Source: Streptococcus australis
Lineage (GTDB): Bacteria; Bacillota; Bacilli; Lactobacillales; Streptococcaceae
DNA length: 64,000 bases
Assembly (NCBI RefSeq): GCF_901543175.1
Contig: NZ_LR594040.1
Location: 1,860,001-1,924,000 of the forward strand
Reading direction: 5' to 3'
Below, piece after piece: positions 28,121 to 37,506 of the stretch; within the stretch, counting starts at the first letter, position 1; each line of letters begins with the position of its first letter. The translations under genes and the position numbers were made by a program. Below the pieces are notes generated by a model. That model ran no database searches and was not told the DNA's origin. It saw only the letters and a list, made by a program, of their open reading frames with translations.

Positions 28121-29230
28121 CTAGATTCTAGCTCCGTTACTATCTACTCGATAGCCATCCACAGTGGTATTCACTGCTAAAGCCCCTGAAGCATTGACGT
28201 AGTAATACTTTCCTCCTACTTGGAACCACTGACTAGACTTCATAGCCCCTGAACTCTCCAAATAATACCATGTCCCGTTTTCCTTGAGCCAACCTGTCTG
28301 CATCTCCCCCGATGCCTTTAGGTAGTACCAATGCGAATTATCCTTTACCCAACCTGTTGACATAGTCCCGTTTTCTTTGAAGTGATACCAACTGCCATTT
28401 ATTTTCTTCCAACCAGTTGCGAGTTTCCCGTTCTCACGGTAATTCCAAATACCGTTTTGCTTCTTCCAACCATTCTCCAGCGATTCTGTTTCCGTATGCT
28501 GGACGTATCTTCTCGTTCCACTATAGGATAGGTAGCTGAGCCATTTATAACCGTCTTTTTCTACGATTTGGTCGTAGCTAACATTTTCACCAGGATAGTA
28601 GTAGTCAATAACTTGTGCTGTACTTGACGGCTGGTTTCGAATGGCAGACTTTTGAGTAAACGTATGAGTCCCACTAGACGCCAACTCTGATCCTATAGGA
28701 CTTCCAGTTCTACCACCATTCCCTACCAAGTCCTTAAAATGGATAAAGCCTGTCATGGAGCTAGCTTTTACGCTTCGACGATTGTATTTCTCCCTAACAC
28801 CATAGTTATACTCTTCAATCTCAATCGTATCCCCTGATACATTTGACACCCAAGCCACATGCCCATAATAACCTTCTGTAGACCAAGCAATAGATCCAAC
28901 TTCTGGCTTACTATCAACACGATATCCTTCTCGCCTTGCCCGATGCCCCCATTCATTTGCATTACCGTAGGCAGGCGGAATTTCAAAGCCATTTACACTA
29001 CTCAAACGAAAGGCCGCAAAAGAAGTACACTGACGAGAATACATCCGCCACTGATCGATTTCAACACTACCATTTTTGTAGTGAAGTGGATAATCATCTC
29101 CACGCGCTACACTGTCAGCCTGAACCGATTCCCCACCAAACAAAAAAGTACTCGTAACGAACAAAGTAGCCAGCCCTACACCCAACTGAATATATCCACT
29201 CTTCTTAACTCCTGATTTTAAAAACGTCAT
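28121..29230 (-). CDS. cbpD: Choline-binding murein hydrolase CbpD (CHAP-SH3b-choline-binding repeats)
   Basis: This is a 369-residue secreted lytic protein. A signal peptide spans about residues 1-38, followed by a CHAP domain with catalytic Cys68 (SRQCTSF), His124 (YYGHVAW) and an E/N pair in IEEYNYG. One SH3b domain (about 187-246) comes next. Four to five choline-binding repeats (GWKK..G.W.Y-type, from about 252) end in the terminal DGYRVDSNGARI. Pneumococcal CbpD kills non-competent siblings during competence and has two SH3b domains in about 448 residues, so this version is shorter. A SigX-like box CCCGAATA lies upstream. The Shine-Dalgarno AAGGAG supports the start at 29230. Confidence 0.93.
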   Translation of the reverse strand: MTFLKSGVKKSGYIQLGVGLATLFVTSTFLFGGESVQADSVARGDDYPLHYKNGSVEIDQWRMYSRQCTSFAAFRLSSVNGFEIPPAYGNANEWGHRARREGYRVDSKPEVGSIAWSTEGYYGHVAWVSNVSGDTIEIEEYNYGVREKYNRRSVKASSMTGFIHFKDLVGNGGRTGSPIGSELASSGTHTFTQKSAIRNQPSSTAQVIDYYYPGENVSYDQIVEKDGYKWLSYLSYSGTRRYVQHTETESLENGWKKQNGIWNYRENGKLATGWKKINGSWYHFKENGTMSTGWVKDNSHWYYLKASGEMQTGWLKENGTWYYLESSGAMKSSQWFQVGGKYYYVNASGALAVNTTVDGYRVDSNGARI

Positions 29231-29277
29231 TCATTCTCCTTAATAATATAAATTTCCGAGGTTACCCTCGTTTATAC

Positions 29278-29285
29278 TATTCGGG
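29278..29285 (-). promoter_or_regulatory. SigX-type box of cbpD
   Basis: CCCGAATA on the minus strand (6 of 8 matches to TACGAATA) lies about 48 bases before the cbpD start. A short hairpin CGAGG-GTAA-CCTCG (29257-29270) follows in the leader. Confidence 0.65.
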
Positions 29286-29297
29286 AGAAAAAGAAAA

Positions 29298-29316
29298 AAG
29301 TGAGCTCAGCTCACTT
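29298..29316 (-). terminator. Terminator of gdpP-rplI-dnaB-veg
   Basis: The perfect stem AAGTGAGCT/AGCTCACTT is followed by a T-run on the minus strand, just after the veg stop at 29321. Confidence 0.88.
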
Positions 29317-29320
29317 CGTT

Positions 29321-29593
29321 TTATTCTTGGTCTAGATAATGAATCAAATTCTTCTCTGTTAAGATATCTGAGTAGGTGAAGGATTCAACATAGACATTGG
29401 CTTGTTTGTCGCCCTCGACATCCCCAAATTCAACGATAAATAGGGATGGATAAACCTCAATTAGCTTACCCAATCTATTTTTTTGGCGCTTACGGCCATT
29501 CTCCAAAGTCATTTCTACGACTTGTCCCTCATGCGCCTTGATCTCTTCTTTGATTTTTTTCATCTTGGCTACATCTGTAAATGCATCTGACAT
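29321..29593 (-). CDS. veg: Veg-family protein (DUF1021)
   Basis: This is a 90-residue protein of the Veg/DUF1021 family. The family pattern HEGQVVEMTLENGRKR followed by GKLIEVYPSLFIVEF is present, and a small beta-barrel (Sm-like) fold is expected. Bacillus subtilis Veg influences biofilm gene expression; the streptococcal role is not established. It lies one base after dnaB as the last gene of the operon. Confidence 0.88.
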   Translation of the reverse strand: MSDAFTDVAKMKKIKEEIKAHEGQVVEMTLENGRKRQKNRLGKLIEVYPSLFIVEFGDVEGDKQANVYVESFTYSDILTEKNLIHYLDQE

Positions 29594-29594
29594 C

Positions 29595-30947
29595 TTATGC
29601 CTCCCTCTTTGAGATACTTGAAAATTTATTGTATTCTTTTTGGAAAATCAATTCCACCGTTCCACGAGCTCCACTACGGTTTTTCTCGATGATAACCTCT
29701 ACCTTGTTATTTGGAATTCCTTCCTCTTCTTCACCCGCACGATCATAGTAGTCGTCACGGTATAGAAAGGCTACGATATCCGCATCCTGCTCAATGGAAC
29801 CCGATTCACGAATATCAGACAAGACTGGTCTCTTATCCTGACGCTGTTCCACACCACGAGATAACTGACTGAGAGCAATAACTGGAACCTTTAGCTCCTT
29901 AGCTAGGATTTTTAACTGACGAGAAATTTCAGAGACTTCTTGTTGCCGGTTCTCACGACCAGTCCCTGTGATAAGCTGTAGGTAGTCTATCAAAATCAAG
30001 CCTAGATTGCCTGTTTCTTGAGCTAGTTTACGTGAGCGCGAACGAATTTCCGTGATCCGAATTCCTGGAGTATCATCGATATAGATACTCGCGTTGGCTA
30101 GATTTCCTTGAGCAATGGTATACTTTTGCCATTCCTCGTCGGTCAATTGACCCGTACGGATAGAATGGGATTCCACCAAGCCTTCTGCCGCCAACATACG
30201 GTCTACTAGGCTTTCTGCACCCATTTCCAGTGAAAAGATAGCTACCGTCTTGTCCAACTTGGTTCCGATATTCTGAGCAATGTTCAAAGCAAAGGCTGTT
30301 TTACCAACCGCAGGACGAGCTGCTATAATAATCAGTTCCTCCTCATGCAATCCGGTCGTCATATGGTCCAAATCACGGTAACCTGTCGCAATACCTGTAA
30401 TATCAGTTGTTTGTTGTGACCGAACTTCTAGATTCCCAAAGTTGATATTCAGAATATCTCGGATATTCTTGAAACCACTACGATTGGCGTTTTCGCTAAC
30501 ATCAATGAGTCCCTTTTCAGCTTGAGCGATGATTTCATCCGCAGGCTTAGAAGCTTCATAGGCTAGGTTGACAGACTCTGTCAACTTAGAAATCAAGCGA
30601 CGTAGCATAGACTTTTCGGCTACAATTTTAGCATAATACTCTGCATTAGCTGAAGTTGGTACAGAGTTGACAATTTCAACAAGATAGGACAAGCCACCAA
30701 TATTTTGCAGTTCTCCTTGGCTATCCAAAATCGTCCGAACTGTTGTCGCATCAATTGCTTCACCACGATCTGACAAGTCCACCATCGCTTGGAAAATCAA
30801 CCGATGAGCATACTTAAAGAAGTCTCGAGAATCAATGTATTCCCGTACAAAAACGAGCTTACTCTCATCTATAAAAATAGCCCCCAGAACAGATTGTTCT
30901 GCCAAAATATCCTGAGGTTGAACTCGTAGTTCTTCTACTTCTGCCAT
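29595..30947 (-). CDS. dnaB: Replicative DNA helicase
   Basis: This is a 450-residue DnaB-family (called DnaC in Bacillus) hexameric helicase that unwinds DNA at the replication fork. The N-terminal primase-interacting domain spans about 1-150. The RecA-like C-terminal domain has Walker A AARPAVGKTAF, a Walker B-type LILIDYLQLI, and the motif SQLSRGVEQRQDKRPVLSDIRESGSIEQDAD split over motifs H3/H4. It lies 43 bases after rplI. The order gdpP-rplI-dnaB is conserved in streptococci. Confidence 0.96.
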   Translation of the reverse strand: MAEVEELRVQPQDILAEQSVLGAIFIDESKLVFVREYIDSRDFFKYAHRLIFQAMVDLSDRGEAIDATTVRTILDSQGELQNIGGLSYLVEIVNSVPTSANAEYYAKIVAEKSMLRRLISKLTESVNLAYEASKPADEIIAQAEKGLIDVSENANRSGFKNIRDILNINFGNLEVRSQQTTDITGIATGYRDLDHMTTGLHEEELIIIAARPAVGKTAFALNIAQNIGTKLDKTVAIFSLEMGAESLVDRMLAAEGLVESHSIRTGQLTDEEWQKYTIAQGNLANASIYIDDTPGIRITEIRSRSRKLAQETGNLGLILIDYLQLITGTGRENRQQEVSEISRQLKILAKELKVPVIALSQLSRGVEQRQDKRPVLSDIRESGSIEQDADIVAFLYRDDYYDRAGEEEEGIPNNKVEVIIEKNRSGARGTVELIFQKEYNKFSSISKREA

Positions 30948-30990
30948 CCGACTTTCCTTCCTTTTACAATCTTGTCAAGAAGTTGTAAAC

Positions 30991-31443
30991 TTACCCTTCC
31001 TTTACACGAAGATTGATGACACTTGTAACATCTTGGTAGATCTTCACTGGAACATCAATCAAACCTACTGCTCGAATTGGTGCTTTTACTTGAATGTGAC
31101 GTTTGTCAATCTTGATACCAAATTGCTTTTGCAATTCTTCCGCAATTTTCTTGTTGGTGATAGAGCCAAAGGTACGACCATCTGGTCCAACCTTTTCAAC
31201 AAACTCTACAACAGTTTCTTCTGCTTCAAGCTTGGCCTTGATGGCCTTTGCTTCAGCAATCATCTCTGCATGAGCTTTTTCTTCAGATTTTTGTTTTCCA
31301 CGCAACTCACCCACTGCTTGAGCAGTCGCTTCCTTGGCCAAATTCTTTTTAATCAGGAAGTTTTGAGCATAGCCAGTTGGTACTTCCTTGATTTCGCCTT
31401 TTTTCCCTTTTCCTTTGACATCTGCTAAAAAGATTACTTTCAT
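30991..31443 (-). CDS. rplI: Ribosomal protein bL9
   Basis: This is a 150-residue large-subunit protein. The N-terminal domain [17 protein letters not shown]...GYAQNFLI is diagnostic. It is followed by a long helix (about residues 41-75, rich in Ala, Glu and Lys) and the C-terminal globular domain with [12 protein letters not shown]. It overlaps the end of gdpP by 4 bases, indicating translational coupling. Confidence 0.97.
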   Translation of the reverse strand: MKVIFLADVKGKGKKGEIKEVPTGYAQNFLIKKNLAKEATAQAVGELRGKQKSEEKAHAEMIAEAKAIKAKLEAEETVVEFVEKVGPDGRTFGSITNKKIAEELQKQFGIKIDKRHIQVKAPIRAVGLIDVPVKIYQDVTSVINLRVKEG

Positions 31444-33413
31444 TCTTCTTTCTCCTTTTCCTTTAGTTCATCCAAGACAAGTTGAGTCAATTTTTCTCCT
31501 ACTTCTGACAGACTCATATTCTCGATTTGCGCAGCAGCTAGATTAAAGTGGCCACCGCCGCCCAACTCTTCCATAATGCGTTGGACATTGATTTTACTGC
31601 GGCTTCGAGCTGAGATTGAGATAAATCCTTGCGTATTTTTGGCTAGAACGAAGCTGGCTTCAATACCGGACATGGCCAACATAGCATCGGCAGCCTTACT
31701 GATGACAACCGTATCATAAGTGGTTGAGTCCTTGGCCTGAGCAATTAAGACATCTGAACCCAACTTACGACCTTGTAAAATGAGTTCATTTACCTCGCGG
31801 TACTCTTCAAAATCTGTCGCAGCAATCTCCTGGATCGCAATACTGTCACTTCCTCGTGTTCGGAGATAGCTGGCCACATCAAAAGTTCGACTCGTTACTC
31901 GAGATGTAAAATTCTTGGTATCCAGCATCATACCAGCCATCAAAACACTGGCCTGCATCCGACTTAAACGATTCTTCTTAGAATTTTGGAACTGAATCAA
32001 TTCTGTGACCAACTCGCTCGCACTACTTGCTCCACTTTCAATATACGTTATAACGGCATTATCAGGGAAGTCCTGATCACGTCTATGATGGTCAATGACA
32101 ATGGTTTGAGTGAACAGTTCGTAAAAATCTTTCGATAAAGTCAAAGCTGTCTTCGAATGATCCACCAAAATCAACAACGAACGATTTGTGACTAACTTCA
32201 TCGCATCTGTAAGAGGCAAGAGTTTAGTGACTCCTTCTTTCCCCAAGAATTTGACGGCGCGCTCAATGTCTGGCGACATTTGTTCTGCATCATAAACAGC
32301 ATAGCTATTTTCAGTGATATTGTTAGCAAACAACTGCATGCCAACCGCAGACCCCAAGGCATCCATATCCAGATTCTTGTGCCCGACTACAAAGACTTGG
32401 TCTACACTTCGAATTTTATCTGAAATGGCTGTCATCATGGCTCTGGTACGTGTTCTTGTTCTCTTAACAGAGGCTGCAGAGCCACCACCAAAATAGACAG
32501 GGTTCTTGGTTTCATCATTTTCCTTGACGACCACCTGGTCCCCACCACGAACCTCAGCCAAATTCAAGTTCCTTAAAGCAACTTTCCCTATCTCATCATG
32601 ATTTCCATCACCATAAGAAAAGCCCATGCTCAAGGTCAATGGCAACTGTCTCTGTTTTGCCTCTTCACGAAAGGCATCAATGACAGAGAACTTATCATTC
32701 ATCAAGCCCTCAAGAACTGTGTAATCAGTAAATAGATAAAATCGATCCATCCCCACACGCCGAGAAAACATGGCGTATTTACTAGCAAATTCTGAAACAA
32801 AATTTGCCACAAAACTATTGATATGACTGATATCCGAGTCGGATGTCGCATCCTCCAGATCATCGTAGTTGTCTACCGAGATGACCCCAATCACTGGTCG
32901 ACTCGTTACCAATTCAACAGTTGCTTCGTATTCCCCTGAAACGTCAAAGAAATACAGGACACCTGAAGCCTTGTCCATATGAACGGCATAGCGTGTTTCG
33001 CCCAAGTTAGCATAAGAACCAGGGGCCCCCACAGAAGCCTTGATGATGGTTTGAATCAATTCAACATCAATTTCGCCTTCTTCAGTCGTCAAAATCAGCT
33101 CAGCATAAGGATTAAACCATTCGACTTCGCCAGTAGATAAATCTAATTTCAGAACACCAACCGGCATTTGATCGAGTAGCGTGTTTAAGCTATCTTCCGC
33201 TTGATGGTTTACATATTGGATTTGTTCAATTTCGCTCTTTTCATACTGTTTTTTTTGCCAGATAAATAAAAGCAGATAAAGAAGTACAAATAAAAACAAG
33301 GCACTGATTGTTACAATATTATTTTGTGAAAAAATAATCAGCATTGTTAAGGTTCCGAAAGTTGCAATCCCTAGTAGAACCGCAGAAATCGGAGTTAAAT
33401 TATTTTTTTTCAT
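31440..33413 (-). CDS. gdpP: Cyclic-di-AMP phosphodiesterase GdpP
   Basis: This is a 657-residue membrane-bound enzyme that hydrolyses c-di-AMP. Two N-terminal membrane segments are followed by a PAS-like domain (about 75-170) and a degenerate GGDEF domain (about 180-310). The DHH domain has [14 protein letters not shown] and [11 protein letters not shown], and the DHHA1 domain ends with [12 protein letters not shown]. The start at 33413 has GAGG seven bases upstream; a six-codon upstream extension is unlikely. It is the first gene of the gdpP-rplI-dnaB-veg operon. Confidence 0.96.
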   Translation of the reverse strand: MKKNNLTPISAVLLGIATFGTLTMLIIFSQNNIVTISALFLFVLLYLLLFIWQKKQYEKSEIEQIQYVNHQAEDSLNTLLDQMPVGVLKLDLSTGEVEWFNPYAELILTTEEGEIDVELIQTIIKASVGAPGSYANLGETRYAVHMDKASGVLYFFDVSGEYEATVELVTSRPVIGVISVDNYDDLEDATSDSDISHINSFVANFVSEFASKYAMFSRRVGMDRFYLFTDYTVLEGLMNDKFSVIDAFREEAKQRQLPLTLSMGFSYGDGNHDEIGKVALRNLNLAEVRGGDQVVVKENDETKNPVYFGGGSAASVKRTRTRTRAMMTAISDKIRSVDQVFVVGHKNLDMDALGSAVGMQLFANNITENSYAVYDAEQMSPDIERAVKFLGKEGVTKLLPLTDAMKLVTNRSLLILVDHSKTALTLSKDFYELFTQTIVIDHHRRDQDFPDNAVITYIESGASSASELVTELIQFQNSKKNRLSRMQASVLMAGMMLDTKNFTSRVTSRTFDVASYLRTRGSDSIAIQEIAATDFEEYREVNELILQGRKLGSDVLIAQAKDSTTYDTVVISKAADAMLAMSGIEASFVLAKNTQGFISISARSRSKINVQRIMEELGGGGHFNLAAAQIENMSLSEVGEKLTQLVLDELKEKEKEE

Positions 33414-33432
33414 TCTAAACCTCTTGCGCACT

Positions 33433-33438
33433 ATTATA
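33433..33438 (-). promoter_or_regulatory. gdpP promoter, extended -10
   Basis: TATAAT preceded by TGA (TGATATAAT) on the minus strand lies about 20 bases before the gdpP start. No clear -35 is seen. Confidence 0.55.
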
Positions 33439-33573
33439 TCACAAAAGCCCTTAAAAAGCGACCTTTAAAAAGAGGTAAGACTCCTTTCCCTTATTGATTT
33501 TTTATGGTTTGACTGCAAAAGGAGAATAAGCCCATTATCCTCCTGCACATCTATATACTCTGGTTACTGTCAC

Positions 33574-34752
33574 TTAACGTTCAACGATGAGGGCTGTTCC
33601 CATCCCTCCTCCGATACAGAGAGTTGCTAAACCAGTCTTAGCATCACGTTTCATCATCTCATGTACCAGAGTCACTAGGATACGGCAACCTGAAGCCCCA
33701 ATTGGGTGACCAAGAGCTATCGCGCCACCATTGACATTGACAATATCGGTGTTAAAGCCAAGTGTTTTCCCAACCGCACAAGCCTGAGCAGCAAAGGCTT
33801 CATTTGACTCAATCAAGTCGAGATCATCAACTGTCAAATTGCCTTTTTCAAGAGCTTTGCGAGTCGCATAAATCGGTCCACATCCCATAACCTTAGGATC
33901 CAAACCTGCACTTGCATACGAACGAATGCGAGCAATGACTGGAAGTCCCAATTCTTCAGCTTTTTCAGCACTCATGACCAAGACAGCCGCCGCTCCGTCA
34001 TTGATACCCGAGGCATTCCCCGCTGTAACAGAACCGTCTTTTTTGAAAACAGGACCTAGCTTAGACAAACTCTCCAAGCTAGCATCTTTTCTAGGAAATT
34101 CATCTGTATCAAAGACGATAGGATCGCCTTTACGTTGAGGAATGACCACCGGAACTATCTCTTCCTTAAAGCGTCCAGATTCTATAGCCGCCACTGCTCG
34201 TTTCTGTGATTCCAAAGCAAGCGCATCTTGATCATCCCGGCTAATACCATATTTTTCGGCCACATTCTCAGCTGTAATCCCCATATGGTATTCGTTAAAG
34301 GCATCAGACAAACCGTCCTTAATCATGGTATCTACCACTTTCGAATCTCCCATACGGCCACCCCAACGGAAGCTTGGCAAAACATATGGAGCCTGGCTCA
34401 TGTTTTCTGCACCACCAGCCACGACAATATCTGCATCTCCGCACTGAATCGCTTGAGCAGCTAACTGCACTGCCTTCAAACCGGAACCACAAACCTTATT
34501 AATGGTAAAGGCTGGTGTAAATTCAGGAAGCCCAGCATGAATACTCATTTGGCGCGCCACGTTTTGGCCTAAACCTGCGCCTAGGACATTTCCCATAATC
34601 ACTTCGTCTACCTGCTCTGGTTTAATATTTGCTTTTTCCAAAGCACTCTTAATGACCAAAGATCCCAAATCAACAGCAGAAATATCCTTTAAACTCCCAC
34701 CAAAGGAACCTAAAGGTGTTCGCACTGCCGAAACAATAACTACGTCTTTCAT
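33574..34752 (-). CDS. Acetyl-CoA acetyltransferase (biosynthetic-type thiolase)
   Basis: This is a 392-residue thiolase expected to condense two acetyl-CoA to acetoacetyl-CoA. The nucleophile Cys lies in [12 protein letters not shown] at about residue 88. The catalytic His is in [15 protein letters not shown], and the second Cys is in [11 protein letters not shown]. The start at 34752 has GGAGG five bases upstream. It stands alone between gdpP and hpf with no pathway neighbours. Supplying the first step of the mevalonate route is the likely role in streptococci, by inference from the pathway and not from context. Confidence 0.92.
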   Translation of the reverse strand: MKDVVIVSAVRTPLGSFGGSLKDISAVDLGSLVIKSALEKANIKPEQVDEVIMGNVLGAGLGQNVARQMSIHAGLPEFTPAFTINKVCGSGLKAVQLAAQAIQCGDADIVVAGGAENMSQAPYVLPSFRWGGRMGDSKVVDTMIKDGLSDAFNEYHMGITAENVAEKYGISRDDQDALALESQKRAVAAIESGRFKEEIVPVVIPQRKGDPIVFDTDEFPRKDASLESLSKLGPVFKKDGSVTAGNASGINDGAAAVLVMSAEKAEELGLPVIARIRSYASAGLDPKVMGCGPIYATRKALEKGNLTVDDLDLIESNEAFAAQACAVGKTLGFNTDIVNVNGGAIALGHPIGASGCRILVTLVHEMMKRDAKTGLATLCIGGGMGTALIVER

Positions 34753-34815
34753 GACTACCTCCATTTGAAACTATAAAATCCAAGATCTAACACTAGAAGA
34801 GCTCAACCAAAAATA

Positions 34816-34847
34816 AAAAGTGGTTTACACAATTGTAAACCACTTTT
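34816..34847 (-). terminator. Terminator of hpf
   Basis: Fourteen-base perfect arms AAAAGTGGTTTACA / TGTAAACCACTTTT have a four-base loop and a T-run on the minus strand, 17 bases after the hpf stop. Confidence 0.9.
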
Positions 34848-34864
34848 ACACAGCTGCCAAGATT

Positions 34865-35413
34865 TTATGATTCCTTAACTTCTAGCAAACCAACTTCACC
34901 ATCTTCACGACGATACAAAACATTAGTTGTTTGATCTTCTACGTCTACATAGATAAAGAAATCATGTCCCAACAAATCCATTTGAAGAAGCGCTTCTTCC
35001 AAATCCATTGGTTTTAAGTCAATTTGTTTTGAACGAACCACTTTTGGCTGCACAACATTTGCATCTTCAACTAGAGCATCTGTAAAGAGTTGGCTTGTTG
35101 CAACCTTATTTTTATTCTTGCGTTCGATTTTTGTTTTATTTTTTCGAATCTGGCGTTCAATTTTATCTGTTACAAGATCAATAGAACCATACATATCTTG
35201 AGAAATATCTTCTGCACGAAGAGTAATTGAGCCAAGTGGAATTGTTACTTCAACTTTTGCTGTTTTTTCACGGTAAACTTTCAAGTTGACACGTGCATCC
35301 AACTCTTGTTCAGGTTGAAAATATTTTTCGATCTTTTCGAGTTTAGAAACTACATAATTGCGAATTGCTTCTGTTACTTCTAGGTTTTCACCACGGATAC
35401 TATATTTAATCAT
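34865..35413 (-). CDS. hpf: Long-form ribosome hibernation factor HPF (YfiA)
   Basis: This is a 182-residue protein that dimerises 70S ribosomes into inactive 100S particles. The N-terminal HPF/RaiA domain (about 1-100) has IRGENLEVTEAIRNYV and a Lys/Arg-rich helix IRKNKTKIERK. A linker of about 25 residues leads to the C-terminal dimerisation domain, with the motif KPMDLEEALLQMDLLGHDFFIYVD near the end. It is monocistronic with a strong promoter overlapped by a cre-like element, suggesting carbon-source control. Confidence 0.95.
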   Translation of the reverse strand: MIKYSIRGENLEVTEAIRNYVVSKLEKIEKYFQPEQELDARVNLKVYREKTAKVEVTIPLGSITLRAEDISQDMYGSIDLVTDKIERQIRKNKTKIERKNKNKVATSQLFTDALVEDANVVQPKVVRSKQIDLKPMDLEEALLQMDLLGHDFFIYVDVEDQTTNVLYRREDGEVGLLEVKES

Positions 35414-35454
35414 ATAAGTACCTTCTTTCTAAACATTTTTATTTTTCTAACTAT

Positions 35455-35483
35455 ATTATAACGCTTTCATTTTCATTTTGCAA
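35455..35483 (-). promoter_or_regulatory. hpf promoter with overlapping cre-like site
   Basis: TTGCAA (35478-35483) and TATAAT (35455-35460) on the minus strand are 17 bases apart. TGAAAGCGTTATAA (35456-35469) matches 13 of 14 positions of the CcpA consensus TGWAARCGYTWNCW and overlaps the -10. Confidence 0.68.
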
Positions 35484-35492
35484 ATTTTTTCC

Positions 35493-36155
35493 TCATCTTA
35501 CAAGAGAAAAAGTTTTGACTTCCAAAACACCTGCCTCTTCAAAAAGTCGCTTCACACGATTGATAGTCGCTCCTGTCGTATAGATGTCATCAATGAGCAA
35601 AATCTTCTTAGGAAGAGGGATTTCCGTTTTGATATAAAAGGGAATTTCAGTAGCTAATCTTTCTGAGCGATTCTTAGAAGAACTAGCTTTCTCTTCTCTT
35701 TTCCCCAATAAGTCTTGAAAGGAGAATCCTGCTGCCTCAACCAATCCTTCAACCTGGTTAAATCCCCTCTCAAGCAATCTTTCAGGACTTAGGGGAATTA
35801 CCACAAATTGATAGTCTCCACACTTTTTCAACTCATCCGCAAGCACAGGAGCAAAAATTTTTCTAAGCAGAAAATCCCCATCAAACTTATATCGACTAAA
35901 GAAGTCTTTCATAGCTTGATTATAGGTAAATATCGCTTTATGGCTAACTTGAATACCTTTTTTACACCAAAGTTTACAATCTTGACACTTTGTTGACAGA
36001 CTCCTTTTCATACAATTTGGACAATGATCCTCACCTATCTTCTCAAAAGTAGACTCGCAAGCTGAACAAAGATAGTTGTTCTCATTCTTAAGCAGCAAGA
36101 GATGACTAAAAGTCAAGTCACTCTTTATTGTCCGTCCACATAATAAACAGTTCAT
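35493..36155 (-). CDS. comFC: Competence phosphoribosyltransferase-like protein ComFC
   Basis: This is a 220-residue protein needed for transformation. The N-terminal cysteine-rich zinc-binding part has CLLCGRT, CSACE, CPNCMKR and CQDCKLWC. The C-terminal phosphoribosyltransferase domain carries the PRPP motif ILLIDDIYTTGAT. It overlaps comFA by 4 bases and belongs to the late competence operon comFA-comFC, controlled by the SigX box upstream of comFA. Confidence 0.94.
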   Translation of the reverse strand: MNCLLCGRTIKSDLTFSHLLLLKNENNYLCSACESTFEKIGEDHCPNCMKRSLSTKCQDCKLWCKKGIQVSHKAIFTYNQAMKDFFSRYKFDGDFLLRKIFAPVLADELKKCGDYQFVVIPLSPERLLERGFNQVEGLVEAAGFSFQDLLGKREEKASSSKNRSERLATEIPFYIKTEIPLPKKILLIDDIYTTGATINRVKRLFEEAGVLEVKTFSLVR

Positions 36156-37450
36156 AATCCTGCCTCCTTGTTCATCTGCTTTATTTCCTTGATTGCTTTT
36201 TTGATGGAAACATTTAATCCATCATGAAAGAAGAGCAATTCACCAGTCGGTCTATCCATACTACGCCCAACACGACCTCCAATCTGAATCAAGCTAGACT
36301 TGGTAAAAAGACGATGATTGGCTTCCACCACAAAAACATCTACACAGGGAAAAGTGACTCCGCGTTCCAATATAGTTGTACTAATTAATATCGTCAATTC
36401 CCCGTCCCGAAAAGCTTGCACCTGCTCTAATCGATCTACTGTGACAGAGGACACAAAGCCGATGGTTTCATTTGGAAACTGTTCCTGCAAGAGTTCTTTT
36501 AGTTTCTCGCCTTTCTTAATCTCTGATGCAAAAATTAGAAGTGGGTAACCTGTTTTTCTCTGCTTCTGAATAAAGGTCTTTAACTTTGGCGACAACTGAC
36601 TCTTATCTAAATAACGATTAAAATCTGATAACCAAACTGGCTTTGGAATAACCAATGGATTTCCATGAAACCGTCTTGGCAAGCTCAATCGTTTTAATTC
36701 TCCTGTGCGGACCTTCTTGTCTAACTCATCTGTAGAAGTCGCTGTAAGGAATATCTTTAACCCCTCCTCCTTTACACATTGGTTTACAGCATAGTAAAGA
36801 ATAGGGTTGTCAACATAAGGAAAGGCATCTACTTCATCCACTATCAGCAAGTCAAAAGCATGATGAAATTTTAACAACTGATGAGTCGTTGCAACAACTA
36901 GTGGTGTTCGAAAATAAGGTTCTGACTCACCATGAAGTAGTGCTATATCGCAAGCAAAGTCATTCTGCAGTCGCTTATACAGCTCCAAACACACATCGAT
37001 TCGAGGGCTGGCCAAACAAACTGCACCACCTTCATCAATCACTTTGGCCACAACTTGGTAAATCATCTCTGTCTTCCCAGCTCCTGTCACAGCATGAACT
37101 AAAGTCGGTTCTTTCTTTTCGACTGCTCGAATCAACCCCTCTGATACCTTCTCCTGAAAAGGGGTTAATTGACCACGCCATTTGAGAACATCTTGCTTAG
37201 GAAAATCTTCCTGCGGAAAATAGTATAAAGCTTGATCGCTTCTAACGCGCTTCATCAACAAGCATTCCCGACAATAGTAAGCCCCAATGGGCAAATACCA
37301 GTCTTCTAGAATAGAACTGTTGCAACGTTGACAAAACAGTTTCCCTTTCTCTTTTCTCATTGCTGGAAGTTTCTCAGCCATCTGACGTTCTTCTTTCGTT
37401 AATTCTTTCTCAGCAAACAAGCGACCGAGGTAGTTTGGATTTACTTTCAT
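36152..37450 (-). CDS. comFA: Competence DNA-uptake helicase ComFA
   Basis: This is a 432-residue DEAD-box-like ATPase that drives single-stranded DNA import. Four zinc-binding cysteines lie in CQRC and CREC (about residues 40-65). Walker A AVTGAGKTE is at about 123 and the DEVD box is in LLIVDEVDAFP. Motif III is TATS, and motif VI is QIGGRVGRSMDRP. The start at 37450 gives the known family N-terminus MKVNPNYLGRLF. A perfect TACGAATA box ends seven bases before this ATG. Confidence 0.95.
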   Translation of the reverse strand: MKVNPNYLGRLFAEKELTKEERQMAEKLPAMRKEKGKLFCQRCNSSILEDWYLPIGAYYCRECLLMKRVRSDQALYYFPQEDFPKQDVLKWRGQLTPFQEKVSEGLIRAVEKKEPTLVHAVTGAGKTEMIYQVVAKVIDEGGAVCLASPRIDVCLELYKRLQNDFACDIALLHGESEPYFRTPLVVATTHQLLKFHHAFDLLIVDEVDAFPYVDNPILYYAVNQCVKEEGLKIFLTATSTDELDKKVRTGELKRLSLPRRFHGNPLVIPKPVWLSDFNRYLDKSQLSPKLKTFIQKQRKTGYPLLIFASEIKKGEKLKELLQEQFPNETIGFVSSVTVDRLEQVQAFRDGELTILISTTILERGVTFPCVDVFVVEANHRLFTKSSLIQIGGRVGRSMDRPTGELLFFHDGLNVSIKKAIKEIKQMNKEAGL

Positions 37451-37457
37451 ACTTCTT

Positions 37458-37465
37458 TATTCGTA
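37458..37465 (-). promoter_or_regulatory. SigX (ComX) box of comFA-comFC
   Basis: A perfect TACGAATA on the minus strand is the hallmark of late competence promoters in streptococci. It is followed by AAGAAGT and the comFA start codon. Confidence 0.9.
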
Positions 37466-37494
37466 AAAATCTAGCGCTTTAGATATTTTTTTAG

Positions 37495-37500
37495 TACAAT
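37495..37500 (+). promoter_or_regulatory. -10 box six bases before the yigZ start
   Basis: TACAAT at 37495-37500, then TAAATC, then ATG at 37507. No Shine-Dalgarno is present, consistent with a leaderless transcript. It is divergent from the comFA SigX box 30 bases away. Confidence 0.6.
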
Positions 37501-37506
37501 TAAATC

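Noticed and set aside
28075-28121. Hairpin GAAAGAATA / TATTCTTTC after cbpD as a terminator
   Set aside because: The loop is nearly 30 bases, there is no T-run directly after the stem, and one arm overlaps the stop region.
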